Positions 55,665 through 63,730 of a DNA stretch of 64,000 bases are shown here, one piece after another. The notes below the pieces were generated by a model. That model was not told the DNA's origin and ran no database searches. It was given only the letters and a program-made list of their open reading frames with translations. Every line of letters begins with the position of its first letter. The first letter of the stretch is position 1. Position numbers and translations under genes: made by a program. The DNA lies in contig NZ_CP029189.1 in NCBI RefSeq assembly GCF_008642275.1, forward strand, positions 2,588,001 to 2,652,000, given 5' to 3'. This DNA comes from Streptomyces venezuelae (GTDB lineage: Bacteria; Actinomycetota; Actinomycetes; Streptomycetales; Streptomycetaceae).

Positions 55665-56951
55665 GTGCTGTTCGCCCATCGCGCGGAGGCCGGCGAGCGG
55701 CTCGCCGAGGCGCTCCGGCACGTGCAGGGGGAAGATCCCGTCGTACTGGGCCTGCCCCGCGGCGGGGTCCCGGTCGCCTACCGGGTGGCGCGCGCGCTCG
55801 GCGCCCCGCTCGACGTGATCGTGGTCCGCAAGCTGGGCGTGCCCCACCACCGTGAGCTGGGGTTCGGAGCCATCGGCGAGGGCGGCGTACGCGTCATCAG
55901 CGAGGACATCGTCCGCGGCAGCCGCCTGGGACCGCAGGACATCGAGGCGGTCGAGCACGCCGAGGCCGCGGAGCTCACCCGGCGGGCCGCGAGGTTCCGC
56001 GGGGACCGGCCGCGGGTGCCCCTGGACGGCCGCACCGTGATCGTCGTCGACGACGGGATCGCGACCGGGGCCACGGCCGCCGCCGCGTGCGAGGTCGTAC
56101 GGGCGCAGGGCGCGGCGCGCGTGGTGCTGGCCGTTCCGGTGGCCCCGCCGGACGCGGTCGCCCGGCTGGGCCCGGCGGCGGACGAGGTGGTGTGTCTGGC
56201 CACACCGCACGCCTTCCGTGCCGTCGGCGAGTGGTACGAGGACTTCGCCCAGACCCCCGACGAGGAGGTCGTCTTCCTGCTGGCGCGGGCGGCGGCCGAG
56301 CACGACACACGCCCGCCCGTCCGGGCCGCCGAGGTGGAGGTGGACGCCGGCGGCCTCGTCCTGGCCGGGGAACTCGCCCTGCCGGAGGACGCCGGCGCGG
56401 CCGTGGTGTTCGCGCACGGATCCGGCAGCAGCCGCCACAGCCCGCGCAACCGGGCGGTGGCGCAGGACCTCAACCGGGCGGGGCTCGCCACGCTGCTCCT
56501 GGACCTGCTCACGCCCGGCGAGGAGGCCGACCGGGCCAACGTCTTCGACATCGAGACCCTGGCCGGACGGCTCGCGGACGCCACCGCCTGGCTGCGCCGC
56601 CGCGAAGCCCTCCCGACGGGCTGGTTCGGGGCGAGCACCGGGGCCGCGGCAGCGCTGTGGGCGGCCGGGGAGACGGGCGCCGAGGTCGGCGCCGTGGTGT
56701 CGCGCGGCGGCCGGCCGGACCTGGCCGGTGCGCGGCTCGCCGCCGTACGGGCCCCCACGCTGCTGATCGTGGGCGGCAGGGACGGGGTGGTGCTCGACCT
56801 CAACCGCCGGGCGCAGGGCGAGCTGCGCTGCGAGAACCGGCTGGAGGTCGTCCCGGGGGCCACCCATCTCTTCGAGCAGCCGGGAGCCCTGGAGGAGGTG
56901 GCCGGCCTGGCCCGCGAGTGGTTCACCCGCCACCTGCTGCCGCCGCCGTAG
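55665..56951 (+). CDS. Phosphoribosyltransferase / dienelactone-hydrolase-like fusion
   Basis: A 428-residue fusion. Residues 1-215 form a type I phosphoribosyltransferase-like domain with VIVVDDGIATGATA, the PRPP loop. Residues 225-428 are an alpha/beta hydrolase with VFAHGSGSSRHSPRN, the elbow GWFGASTGAAAA (Ser), GGRDGVV (Asp) and ATHLFEQ (His), like dienelactone hydrolase. Such fusions are common near universal-stress genes in actinomycetes. GTG 55665 has GGTGA six bases upstream. The substrates are unknown; no obvious operon partner is next to it. Confidence 0.88.
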   Translation: MLFAHRAEAGERLAEALRHVQGEDPVVLGLPRGGVPVAYRVARALGAPLDVIVVRKLGVPHHRELGFGAIGEGGVRVISEDIVRGSRLGPQDIEAVEHAEAAELTRRAARFRGDRPRVPLDGRTVIVVDDGIATGATAAAACEVVRAQGAARVVLAVPVAPPDAVARLGPAADEVVCLATPHAFRAVGEWYEDFAQTPDEEVVFLLARAAAEHDTRPPVRAAEVEVDAGGLVLAGELALPEDAGAAVVFAHGSGSSRHSPRNRAVAQDLNRAGLATLLLDLLTPGEEADRANVFDIETLAGRLADATAWLRRREALPTGWFGASTGAAAALWAAGETGAEVGAVVSRGGRPDLAGARLAAVRAPTLLIVGGRDGVVLDLNRRAQGELRCENRLEVVPGATHLFEQPGALEEVAGLAREWFTRHLLPPP

Positions 56952-57080
56952 AACGGGCCGGCCGCGGGGGGCTGAGGAGTGCCGCGGAGAGGACGCGGAG
57001 AGGCCTCAGAGTGGACGCGGTGTGGACGCGGAGGGACGCAGCGGTGGCGCGGCCGCGGCGGCGCGCGCGACCATGAGGAG

Positions 57081-58205
57081 ATGGAGCAGGCGTCGTCGCT
57101 GCAGGATGTCAGCACCCCGGGCCGGATCGCTTCGCCCGGGGAGGGCATCGGCCCGGACGAGCTGGCGCTCGCGGCCCGCAACCACGGGCTGCCGCTGGAG
57201 GCCCTGCGCTACGAGGTCACACCGCCCGGACTGCACTACGTCCTGGTCCACTACGACATACCCGCCGCCGACCCGGCCGGCTGGTCCCTCGCCGTCGGGG
57301 GCCGGGTCCGTACCCCCCTGGCCCTGGACCTCGCCGCCCTGCGCGCCTTCCCCGCCGTCACCCACCGCGTCACCATGGAGTGCGCGGGCAACGGCCGGGC
57401 CCGCCTGACGCCCCGGCCGGTCAGCCAGCCGTGGCTGGTCGAGGCGGTGGGCACCGCCGACTGGACGGGCGTACCGCTGCGTCTGGTGCTCGCCCGGGCC
57501 GGGGTACGGCCGGACGCCGTCGAGGCGGTGTTCACCGGCGCCGACCACGGCGTGGAACGCGGCGTCGAGCAGGACTACCGGCGCAGCCTGCCGGTGGCCG
57601 CGGCCACCGGGGACGACCCCGAGGTGCTGATCGCCTACGCCATGAACGGCCTGCCCCTGCCCCCGCAGCACGGGTGTCCGCTGCGGCTGGTCGTCCCCGG
57701 CTGGTACGGCATGGCGCACGTCAAGTGGCTGCGCGAGATCACCCTCGTGGATGCGCCGTTCACCGGATTCCAGCAGGCCGTGGCCTACCGGTACCGGCGG
57801 GCCGCCGACGACCCGGCCGATCCCGGCGAGCCGGTCACCCGGATCGCGCCGCGCGCGCTGATGGTCCCGCCCGGATTCCCCGACTTCATGTCCCGCACCC
57901 GCGTCGTGCACCCCGGGCCCGTACGGCTGGAGGGACGTGCCTGGTCCGGTCGCGGGGCCGTGGACCGGGTGGAGGTGAGCGCAGACGGGGGCCGTTCCTG
58001 GACCCGGGCCGAGGTCGCGCCGCCGGGACCGCACCGGTGGGCGTGGCAGGCCTGGTCCTGCGTGTGGGCGGCGGCTCCGGGCCACCACACGCTCACCGTC
58101 CGCGCCACGGACACCGAGGGCGGCACGCAGCCCCTCGAACAACCCTGGAACCGGGGCGGTTTCGGCAACAACCTGGTCCAGCGGGTCCCGGTCCTGTGCT
58201 GCTGA
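57081..58205 (+). CDS. Sulfite-oxidase-like molybdopterin enzyme
   Basis: A 374-residue Mo-cofactor enzyme of the sulfite oxidase family. The molybdenum-binding Cys is in TMECAGNGR (C101), and the Mo-Co dimerisation domain follows from about 255 (VEVSADGGRSWTRAEV). RLVVPGWYGMAHVKWL is a family segment. There is no Tat or Sec signal, and no haem domain, so it is a cytoplasmic dehydrogenase of unknown substrate. The start at ATG 57081 is by family-like N-terminus; GAGGAG is directly in front of it, closer than normal. No electron-acceptor gene is adjacent. Confidence 0.87.
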   Translation: MEQASSLQDVSTPGRIASPGEGIGPDELALAARNHGLPLEALRYEVTPPGLHYVLVHYDIPAADPAGWSLAVGGRVRTPLALDLAALRAFPAVTHRVTMECAGNGRARLTPRPVSQPWLVEAVGTADWTGVPLRLVLARAGVRPDAVEAVFTGADHGVERGVEQDYRRSLPVAAATGDDPEVLIAYAMNGLPLPPQHGCPLRLVVPGWYGMAHVKWLREITLVDAPFTGFQQAVAYRYRRAADDPADPGEPVTRIAPRALMVPPGFPDFMSRTRVVHPGPVRLEGRAWSGRGAVDRVEVSADGGRSWTRAEVAPPGPHRWAWQAWSCVWAAAPGHHTLTVRATDTEGGTQPLEQPWNRGGFGNNLVQRVPVLCC

Positions 58206-58250
58206 CCGGGACATGACGGTGATGGCGGCGGCGACGGCAGTGGCGGGCCG

Positions 58251-58478
58251 TCAGCCGAAGCGTCCCTCGACGTAGTCCGCGGTGCGCTGGTCCGAAGGGG
58301 CGGAGAACATCGCCGGAGTGGGGCCGTGCTCGACGATCCGGCCCGGGGTGCCCTGCTCGGCGAGGAAGAAGGCGCACTGGTCGGATACGCGGGCCGCCTG
58401 CTGCATGTTGTGGGTGACGATCACGATGGTGACCTCCTCGGCCAGGTTTCGGATGGTCTCCTCGATGCGGCGTGCCGG
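58251..58478 (-). pseudogene. pstB: 3' remnant of phosphate transporter ATPase gene pstB
   Basis: Reading leftward to a TGA at 58251-58253, the frame gives about 75 residues of the PstB C-terminus: [52 protein letters not shown] and [23 protein letters not shown] is the PstB-specific H-loop region. Upstream of about 58478 the match stops; Walker A, signature and Walker B are absent and there is no start codon with a ribosome site. It is therefore a broken fragment next to the phospholipase gene, with no pstS, pstC or pstA present. Confidence 0.85.
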
Positions 58479-58512
58479 GCGTCGTGCTGCGGTGAACCTT
58501 CCGGCCAGAGCA

Positions 58513-58989
58513 CTAGGAGATTCCGAGCAGCCGCACCGCTTGGTAGTAGGTCCAGGCGGTGCCGTCGCAGGAGCTCCTGCGGGGGCCCGAGTAGTGCGCG
58601 CAGACCCGCTTCAGGTCCGCGTGGAACGCCAGGTCCAGCCGCGCCTTGGCGGCCGGAAACAGCCCTGCCGCGCGGTGGTTGCGGTAGCCGAAGTCGTGGC
58701 GCGCGCAGGCGTCCTCGAAGGGGAAGCCGAGGGGGTTGTCGGGGGACGAGGTGCAGTGGTCCGTCGACCAGTCGAAGCCGTACGCGGCCCAGGACGCCCG
58801 GTGTTCGCGGGCCTCGGCCCATTCCTGGTAGCTGGCGGCACTGGTCTGCGTCCAGCGGCTCAGCACCTGCGGCTTGTCGGCCGGGACGTGCGGCGCCGCC
58901 CAGGCCGCCGGGGCGAGGGCGAGCACCGCGGTCGCGGCGGCGGTGGCGAGGGCGGGGACGAGAGCGGGGACGGGGCGGCGACGGCGCAT
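58513..58989 (-). CDS. Secreted phospholipase A2
   Basis: A 158-residue exported enzyme of the prokaryotic phospholipase A2 family known from Streptomyces. The signal peptide begins [20 protein letters not shown] and ends AAWAAPHV. The catalytic region [17 protein letters not shown] contains the His-Asp pair that activates water, and four cysteines can form two disulfides. It would free the sn-2 acyl chain of phospholipids, calcium dependent. ATG 58989 has AGGA upstream. It lies between the pstB remnant and a divergent secreted protein gene. Confidence 0.92.
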   Translation of the reverse strand: MRRRRPVPALVPALATAAATAVLALAPAAWAAPHVPADKPQVLSRWTQTSAASYQEWAEAREHRASWAAYGFDWSTDHCTSSPDNPLGFPFEDACARHDFGYRNHRAAGLFPAAKARLDLAFHADLKRVCAHYSGPRRSSCDGTAWTYYQAVRLLGIS

Positions 58990-59188
58990 GGGGTTCCTGG
59001 TTCCTCGGTGCCGGGGCGGACGGGGGTCACCTCCGGCCAACTCCCGCGGGCACCGCGTGGTTACTGCGCGTCGCCGGAACCGGATCCGGCACCCTCCCAG
59101 GTATGAGCCGTATGCAACTTGCGGCGCACTCGTGGTTCGTCCTGAGGAGGGACGCGCGGTGAGGGCCCGCCCGCCGAGACTGGAGGAC

Positions 59189-59710
59189 ATGAACCGCCGC
59201 CCGCTCGTCGTCGCCGCAGCCACCGTGGGAGTCCTCGCCACCGCCGCCTTCGCGCTGCCCGATCTGCCGCCCAATCCCGTGTCCGACACGATCGACAGCA
59301 AGGTGTACAAGGAGGCGGGCAAGCGCTTCCCGAGCGCCGCCGACGCCCCCACCCGCGAGAAGGCGCCGTTCGCCCTGCCGACCTGGATACCCAAGGACGC
59401 CACCGACGTCCGCATACGGATACGCACGAGCGGCGAGGGCCGGATGATCCGGTTCACCCTCGGCGCGACCCCCCTGGACACCCCGCAGTGCGGCACGGGC
59501 ACGCCGAAGCCGGTCGGCTCCCCGGGTCTGCACGCCAGATGGTGGCCGGGCAGCCTGCGGGACGGGTCGCGGGCGGAATGCCGGGGTGCCCACCAGTACC
59601 AGGTCGTGGTGCGCGGCAAGCGGGTCTACGCCTGGACGGACGGCACCCCGTCCCCGGGCTCCACGGGCCCCCGGGACGGCGCGCCCTCGACGCCCCGGAC
59701 CCAGGGCTGA
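59189..59710 (+). CDS. Secreted protein of unknown function
   Basis: A 173-residue exported protein. MNRRPLVVAAATVGVLATAA is a normal signal peptide. The mature part is Pro/Arg rich with LPTWIPKDATDVRIRIRTSG, ATPLDTPQC and GSRAECRG, holding two cysteines that may pair. I cannot assign a family. GTG 59159 has an excellent ribosome site (GAGGAGGG) and would add ten residues with acidic n-region; ATG 59189 gives the cleaner signal peptide but GGAGG is only two bases away. The start is therefore open. Confidence 0.7.
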   Translation: MNRRPLVVAAATVGVLATAAFALPDLPPNPVSDTIDSKVYKEAGKRFPSAADAPTREKAPFALPTWIPKDATDVRIRIRTSGEGRMIRFTLGATPLDTPQCGTGTPKPVGSPGLHARWWPGSLRDGSRAECRGAHQYQVVVRGKRVYAWTDGTPSPGSTGPRDGAPSTPRTQG

Positions 59711-59787
59711 CCGCTCCCGCACCCTCGGCCGCCCGTGCCGCCCCCGGCCCGGGGCCGCTGCGGGCGCCACGCCGCGCCGGACATCGG

Positions 59788-59816
59788 CTGACCATCCGTC
59801 ATGCGCGGACTATCGT
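59788..59816 (+). promoter_or_regulatory. Promoter of a probably leaderless GNAT gene
   Basis: CTGACC (59788-59793), 17 bp, then TATCGT (59811-59816), lies so that transcription would start at or next to ATG 59824. No ribosome site is present before that ATG, consistent with a leaderless transcript. Confidence 0.5.
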
Positions 59817-59823
59817 GACCGCC

Positions 59824-60237
59824 ATGGACATCCGCCGGGCCCTCACCCCCGCCGAGCTCGCAGCCGCCGAGTCCCTCTTCGACGGGCCGGCCCGCAAGGA
59901 GTGGTCCGAGCGCTTCCTCGCCGCCCCGGGACACCTGATGCTCATCGCCTACGTCGACGGCGTGCCCGCCGGGATGGTGTCCGGCATCGAGATGAGCCAC
60001 CCCGACAAGGGCACCGAGATGTGCCTGTACGAGCTCTCCGTGGACGAGGGGTACCGCCGCCGCGGCATCGGCCGCGGCCTGACGCTGGCTCTCGCCGAGG
60101 AGGCCAAGGCACGCGGGTGCTACGGCATGTGGGTGGGGGTCGACACCGACAACGAGGCCGCACTGGCCACTTACGACGCCGCCGGCGCCCGCGACGAGGG
60201 GGTCTTCTCGATGCGCGGCTGGCCCCTCGCCCCTTAG
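59824..60237 (+). CDS. GNAT-family N-acetyltransferase
   Basis: A 137-residue GNAT enzyme using acetyl-CoA. LYELSVDEGYRRRGIGRGL is the acetyl-CoA pyrophosphate loop (R/Q-x-x-G-x-G/A as RRRGIG), and VDTDNEAALATYDAAGA is the C-terminal motif. The shape recalls small aminoglycoside or amino-acid acetyltransferases, but the acceptor is unknown. ATG 59824 has no ribosome site and a promoter ends seven bases earlier, so it is probably leaderless. It is separate from the kinase downstream. Confidence 0.88.
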   Translation: MDIRRALTPAELAAAESLFDGPARKEWSERFLAAPGHLMLIAYVDGVPAGMVSGIEMSHPDKGTEMCLYELSVDEGYRRRGIGRGLTLALAEEAKARGCYGMWVGVDTDNEAALATYDAAGARDEGVFSMRGWPLAP

Positions 60238-60378
60238 CCAGGGCCTCCGTCCCCCGGCCGCCCGCCGCCCCGCTCGGCCGTCGCTCGCGCGAGCTCCCCG
60301 GCAACCTGCGCTCCCTGCCCGGCGCTTAGGGTGTTCGCTGGTCAGTCCTTCGGCTGACCGGGGGATCGGGGGAGGCCG

Positions 60379-62076
60379 ATGAACAGCGCGACCGAGGTGT
60401 TCGAGCCGCTACGGGCGGACGATCCGTCCACCGTGGCCGGATACCGCATCGCGGCCCGGATCGGCGCGGGCGGCATGGGCCGGGTCTACCTGTCGCACAC
60501 CCAGGGCGGGCGGCCGGTGGCGATCAAGGTCGTCCGCCCGGAACTGGCCGAGGACCCGTCGTTCCGGCGGCGGTTCCGCCGTGAGGTGGAGGCCGCCCGG
60601 CGGGTCCGTGGCGCGTACACTGCCGAACTGATCGACGCCGACGCGGACGGGAACCCGCCCTGGCTGGCCACCCTCTACGTGGCAGGGCCATCGCTGTCGC
60701 AGGCGGTGGCCCGGCGCGGACCGCTGCCCGTGCCCGCCGTGCTGTGGCTGATGGCGGGCGTGGCCGAGGCCCTGCAGGCCATCCACGGCGCGCACATCGT
60801 GCACCGCGACCTGAAGCCGTCGAACGTGCTCCTGGCCGCCGACGGTCCCCGGGTCATCGACTTCGGCATCTCGCTGGCCTCGGACGCCACCGCGCACACC
60901 GCCACGGGCGCCACCGTCGGCACCCCCCAGTACATGGCCCCCGAGCAGGCATCGGCGGATGAGGTCACGGCGGCCGCCGACGTGTTCGCGCTGGGCCAGA
61001 CCGCGGCGTTCGCCGCGCTGGGCAAGCCGCTGTACGGCACCGGCCCCTCCGCCACCGTGCTGTACCGGATCGTGCATTCCCAGCCCGACCTGTCCCGGCT
61101 GCCGCGGGAGCTGCGCCCCCTGATCGCCCGGTGCCTGGCCGCCGATCCGCAGGAGCGGGCCACGCCCGAGGAGATCGTGGCGTGGTGCCGGACGCAACTG
61201 GGCCCGGACGCCGAAGCGGACGGCGGCCCTGCGCTCTGGCGCGAGGTGACCGGACCGGAGCCGGCGGTCCCGGAGGCCGTGCCCGAGCCGACCTCGCAGC
61301 TGCCGGCGGAGCCGGCACCGGAACCCGCTCCGTCGCCCGCGCCGGTTCCCCTCTCCCCGCACACGATGCGCCAGGTGTGGCAGCCTCCGCCGTCGGCGCA
61401 GCCGCAGACTCCGGAAGGACCCGGGGAACGGCGCAGGCGACGACGGCGCAACGCGCTGCTCACCGCCGCGTCGGCGACGGTGGCCGCCCTGCTGCTGGGC
61501 ACGCTCTGGGTCGTCCTCGACCAGGCGGCGGACGGTCTGCGCGACCGGGCCAAGTCCCCGACGACCGGGGGGACGCCGACGGGGGGAGCCAGCTCCGCGA
61601 GCGGCGACCCGGCCCGCGGAGCCGTCGGCTCCGCGCCGGACCGGAACCAGAGTCCGAGCCAGAGCCCCAGCCCGAGCCCGTCCGCGAGCGTGCCCCCGAA
61701 GGCCATCCCCTACCCCTCGTTGCACCTGAACGAGGACAACTCGATCGGCATCAAGGAACCGGTCCAGCGCGCCACTCGCGGTGGGGACCTCCGTCTCCAC
61801 TGCGAGCAGGTGGGCTGCACCCTGGAGAGCGACACCAGTGTGATCACCGTCCTGTCGGGCCAACCGCACGGCTCCCTGGAGTCCTGCCAGAAGGCCCTCG
61901 GCAGCAGGACCACGAGGAAGCAGTCGCTGTCCCAGGTGGCCGCCGGCAGCGAGCTCTGCGTCAAGCACCAGTCGGGGGACATCGCCCTGCTCGTGCTCAC
62001 GCTCAAGTCGACGCCGTGGATGAACGACCTCCCGAGCACCCTGCATGCGGACATGACGGTCTGGCGCGTGGCCTGA
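60379..62076 (+). CDS. Transmembrane serine/threonine protein kinase
   Basis: A 565-residue Hanks-type kinase. The glycine loop is IGAGGMGRVYL, the ATP lysine is in VAIKVV (K50), the catalytic loop HRDLKPSN (D144), the metal motif DFG (D161) and the P+1 region GTPQYMAPEQ. After a Pro/Glu-rich linker there is one membrane helix (about 358-379, NALLTAASATVAALLLGTLW) and a Ser/Pro linker leading to an external domain with cysteines in LHCEQVGCTL, LESCQK and SELCVK. No PASTA repeats are seen. GGGGGAGG is four bases before ATG 60379. The external Cys domain may sense ligand or redox state. Confidence 0.92.
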   Translation: MNSATEVFEPLRADDPSTVAGYRIAARIGAGGMGRVYLSHTQGGRPVAIKVVRPELAEDPSFRRRFRREVEAARRVRGAYTAELIDADADGNPPWLATLYVAGPSLSQAVARRGPLPVPAVLWLMAGVAEALQAIHGAHIVHRDLKPSNVLLAADGPRVIDFGISLASDATAHTATGATVGTPQYMAPEQASADEVTAAADVFALGQTAAFAALGKPLYGTGPSATVLYRIVHSQPDLSRLPRELRPLIARCLAADPQERATPEEIVAWCRTQLGPDAEADGGPALWREVTGPEPAVPEAVPEPTSQLPAEPAPEPAPSPAPVPLSPHTMRQVWQPPPSAQPQTPEGPGERRRRRRRNALLTAASATVAALLLGTLWVVLDQAADGLRDRAKSPTTGGTPTGGASSASGDPARGAVGSAPDRNQSPSQSPSPSPSASVPPKAIPYPSLHLNEDNSIGIKEPVQRATRGGDLRLHCEQVGCTLESDTSVITVLSGQPHGSLESCQKALGSRTTRKQSLSQVAAGSELCVKHQSGDIALLVLTLKSTPWMNDLPSTLHADMTVWRVA

Positions 62077-62222
62077 CGGAACGGCCTGCCGGAACGGCCT
62101 GCCGGAGCGGTCGGCCGTACGCACCCGGGCCGGGCCCGGATCCGCCCGCGCGGCGGCGTGTCGTGCACCCACCCGGCGCACCCTCCGCGCGCCTGCGGCA
62201 CCGCTCGCAGAGCATCGGCCGC

Positions 62223-63518
62223 ATGACCGCATTCGCCGCGCTCCTCCCCGCCGCCGCCCTCCTCGCGGCAGCCACCACCGCCGCCACCACGGCCGCTTCG
62301 GCCGTGGTGGGCCCGGTTCCGGGCGCTCCCCGCCCGGACACCGCCCCGTACGTCGTAGTCCTCAAGGACACCGCCTCCCGCATCCCGGCCCACACCCTGG
62401 CAGCCGAGGCCGCGGACGCCGGCGACGAGGTCGGAGCCGTCTACGACGCCGCCCTGAACGGCTTCGCCGTCCGCACCACGGCCGCCCGGGCCGCCGCCCT
62501 GGCCACGGACCCGCGGGTGGCCTCCGTGGAGCCGGACACGGAGTTCCACACCACCGACACCCCCGACACCCCCAGCACCCCCGCCGCCGGAGCCACCGCC
62601 ACCCCGGACACCCCCGGCACCCCCGGCACCGGCACCCCCGCCCCCGCCACCCCCGCACCGCAGTCGGGGCCGCAGGCTCCCGCGCCCTGGTCCCTGGACC
62701 GCATCGACCAGCGCGAACTCCCGCTGGACGGCTCGTACACGTACCCCGGCCGGGCCGCGGGCGTCACCGTCTACGTCGTCGACACCGGCATCAACACCGG
62801 TCACCGGGAGTTCGGCGGCCGCGCCCGCCTCGGCTACAACGCGGTGTTCCTCGGCAGCTCCCGCGACTGCAGCGGCCACGGCACGCACGTCGCGGCGACC
62901 GTGGGCGGGGAGACGTACGGGGTGGCCAAGGGGGTCTCGCTCGTCGGGGTGAAGGTGGCCGACTGCCGTGGTTCGGCGCCCCTCTCGGCGATCCTCAAGG
63001 GTCTCGACTGGGTGGTGAGGGACGCCGCCAGGGCTCCCGCCACCCCCGCCGTGGCCAACATGAGCATCGGCGGCAGCCGCAGCCGCGCCCTCGACGCGGC
63101 CGTGGTCCGGGCCGTCGCCTCCGGCATCACCTTCGTCGCAGCCGCCGGGAACGACGGCAAGAACGCCTGCGGCGGATCCCCGGCCGCCGTCCCCCAGGCC
63201 ATCACGGTCGGTGCGACCGACGACCAGGACCGGCGGGCGCGGTTCTCCAACCACGGCCCCTGCGTGGACCTCTCGGCTCCGGGCGTGGGCATCACCTCGG
63301 CCTGGAAGGACTCCCCCACCGCCACGGCCCGCTCCTCCGGCACCTCGATGGCCGCCCCGCACGTGGCCGGGGTCGCCGCTCTCGTCCTGGCGCGCGGTAC
63401 GGCGCGCACCCCGGCACAGGTGACCCGGGAACTGCTGCACAGCGCCGTGTCCGACCGGATCACCGGCCTGCCGGCCGGCACCCCGAACCTGCTGCTCCAC
63501 ACCCCCACGGGGCGCTAG
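62223..63518 (+). CDS. Secreted proteinase-K-like S8 protease
   Basis: A 431-residue subtilase. A signal peptide starts MTAFAALLPAAALLAAATTA. An I9 prodomain follows (YVVVLKDTASRIPAHTLAAE ... PRVASVEPDTEF, about 40-107). The catalytic triad is YVVDTGIN (D187), GHGTHVAA (H219) and SGTSMAAPHVAG (S375). A Thr/Pro-rich linker of about 40 residues (DTPSTPAAGATATPDTPG) separates prodomain and enzyme, which is uncommon. Cysteines CSGHG and NACGG resemble proteinase K disulfides. ATG 62223 has no ribosome site. A second secreted subtilase of a different type lies at the other end of the window. Confidence 0.92.
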   Translation: MTAFAALLPAAALLAAATTAATTAASAVVGPVPGAPRPDTAPYVVVLKDTASRIPAHTLAAEAADAGDEVGAVYDAALNGFAVRTTAARAAALATDPRVASVEPDTEFHTTDTPDTPSTPAAGATATPDTPGTPGTGTPAPATPAPQSGPQAPAPWSLDRIDQRELPLDGSYTYPGRAAGVTVYVVDTGINTGHREFGGRARLGYNAVFLGSSRDCSGHGTHVAATVGGETYGVAKGVSLVGVKVADCRGSAPLSAILKGLDWVVRDAARAPATPAVANMSIGGSRSRALDAAVVRAVASGITFVAAAGNDGKNACGGSPAAVPQAITVGATDDQDRRARFSNHGPCVDLSAPGVGITSAWKDSPTATARSSGTSMAAPHVAGVAALVLARGTARTPAQVTRELLHSAVSDRITGLPAGTPNLLLHTPTGR

Positions 63519-63559
63519 ACGACATCCCGTCGCGCCACCCCGACCGGTTGGTATCCGAC

Positions 63560-63586
63560 GGGCCATCACACGCTCTCTGATGGCCC
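63560..63586. terminator. Hairpin after S8 protease gene
   Basis: GGGCCATCA (63560-63568) and TGATGGCCC (63578-63586) form a 9-bp stem with a 9-nt loop, 41 bp after the protease stop. Downstream, TTGACT (63622-63627) could be the -35 of the next gene's promoter with AT-rich TCAATAT about 18 bp later. Confidence 0.5.
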
Positions 63587-63730
63587 ATCAAATTGTGTGT
63601 GCTTCGGGCGAAAGCAAGTCATTGACTTCTCATCACGGCGACGCGTCAATATCGGCCACCGCACCGGCTCGGCCTCCCCCACACAGCGGGTGGGGGGAGG
63701 GGTTCGTCATGACGAAGGAGTCGCGACCCA

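Noticed and set aside
53226..58989. Prophage or integrative element at the tRNA gene
   Set aside because: No integrase, phage structural or replication genes are seen and no duplicated tRNA end was found in the window; only a weak remnant is possible.
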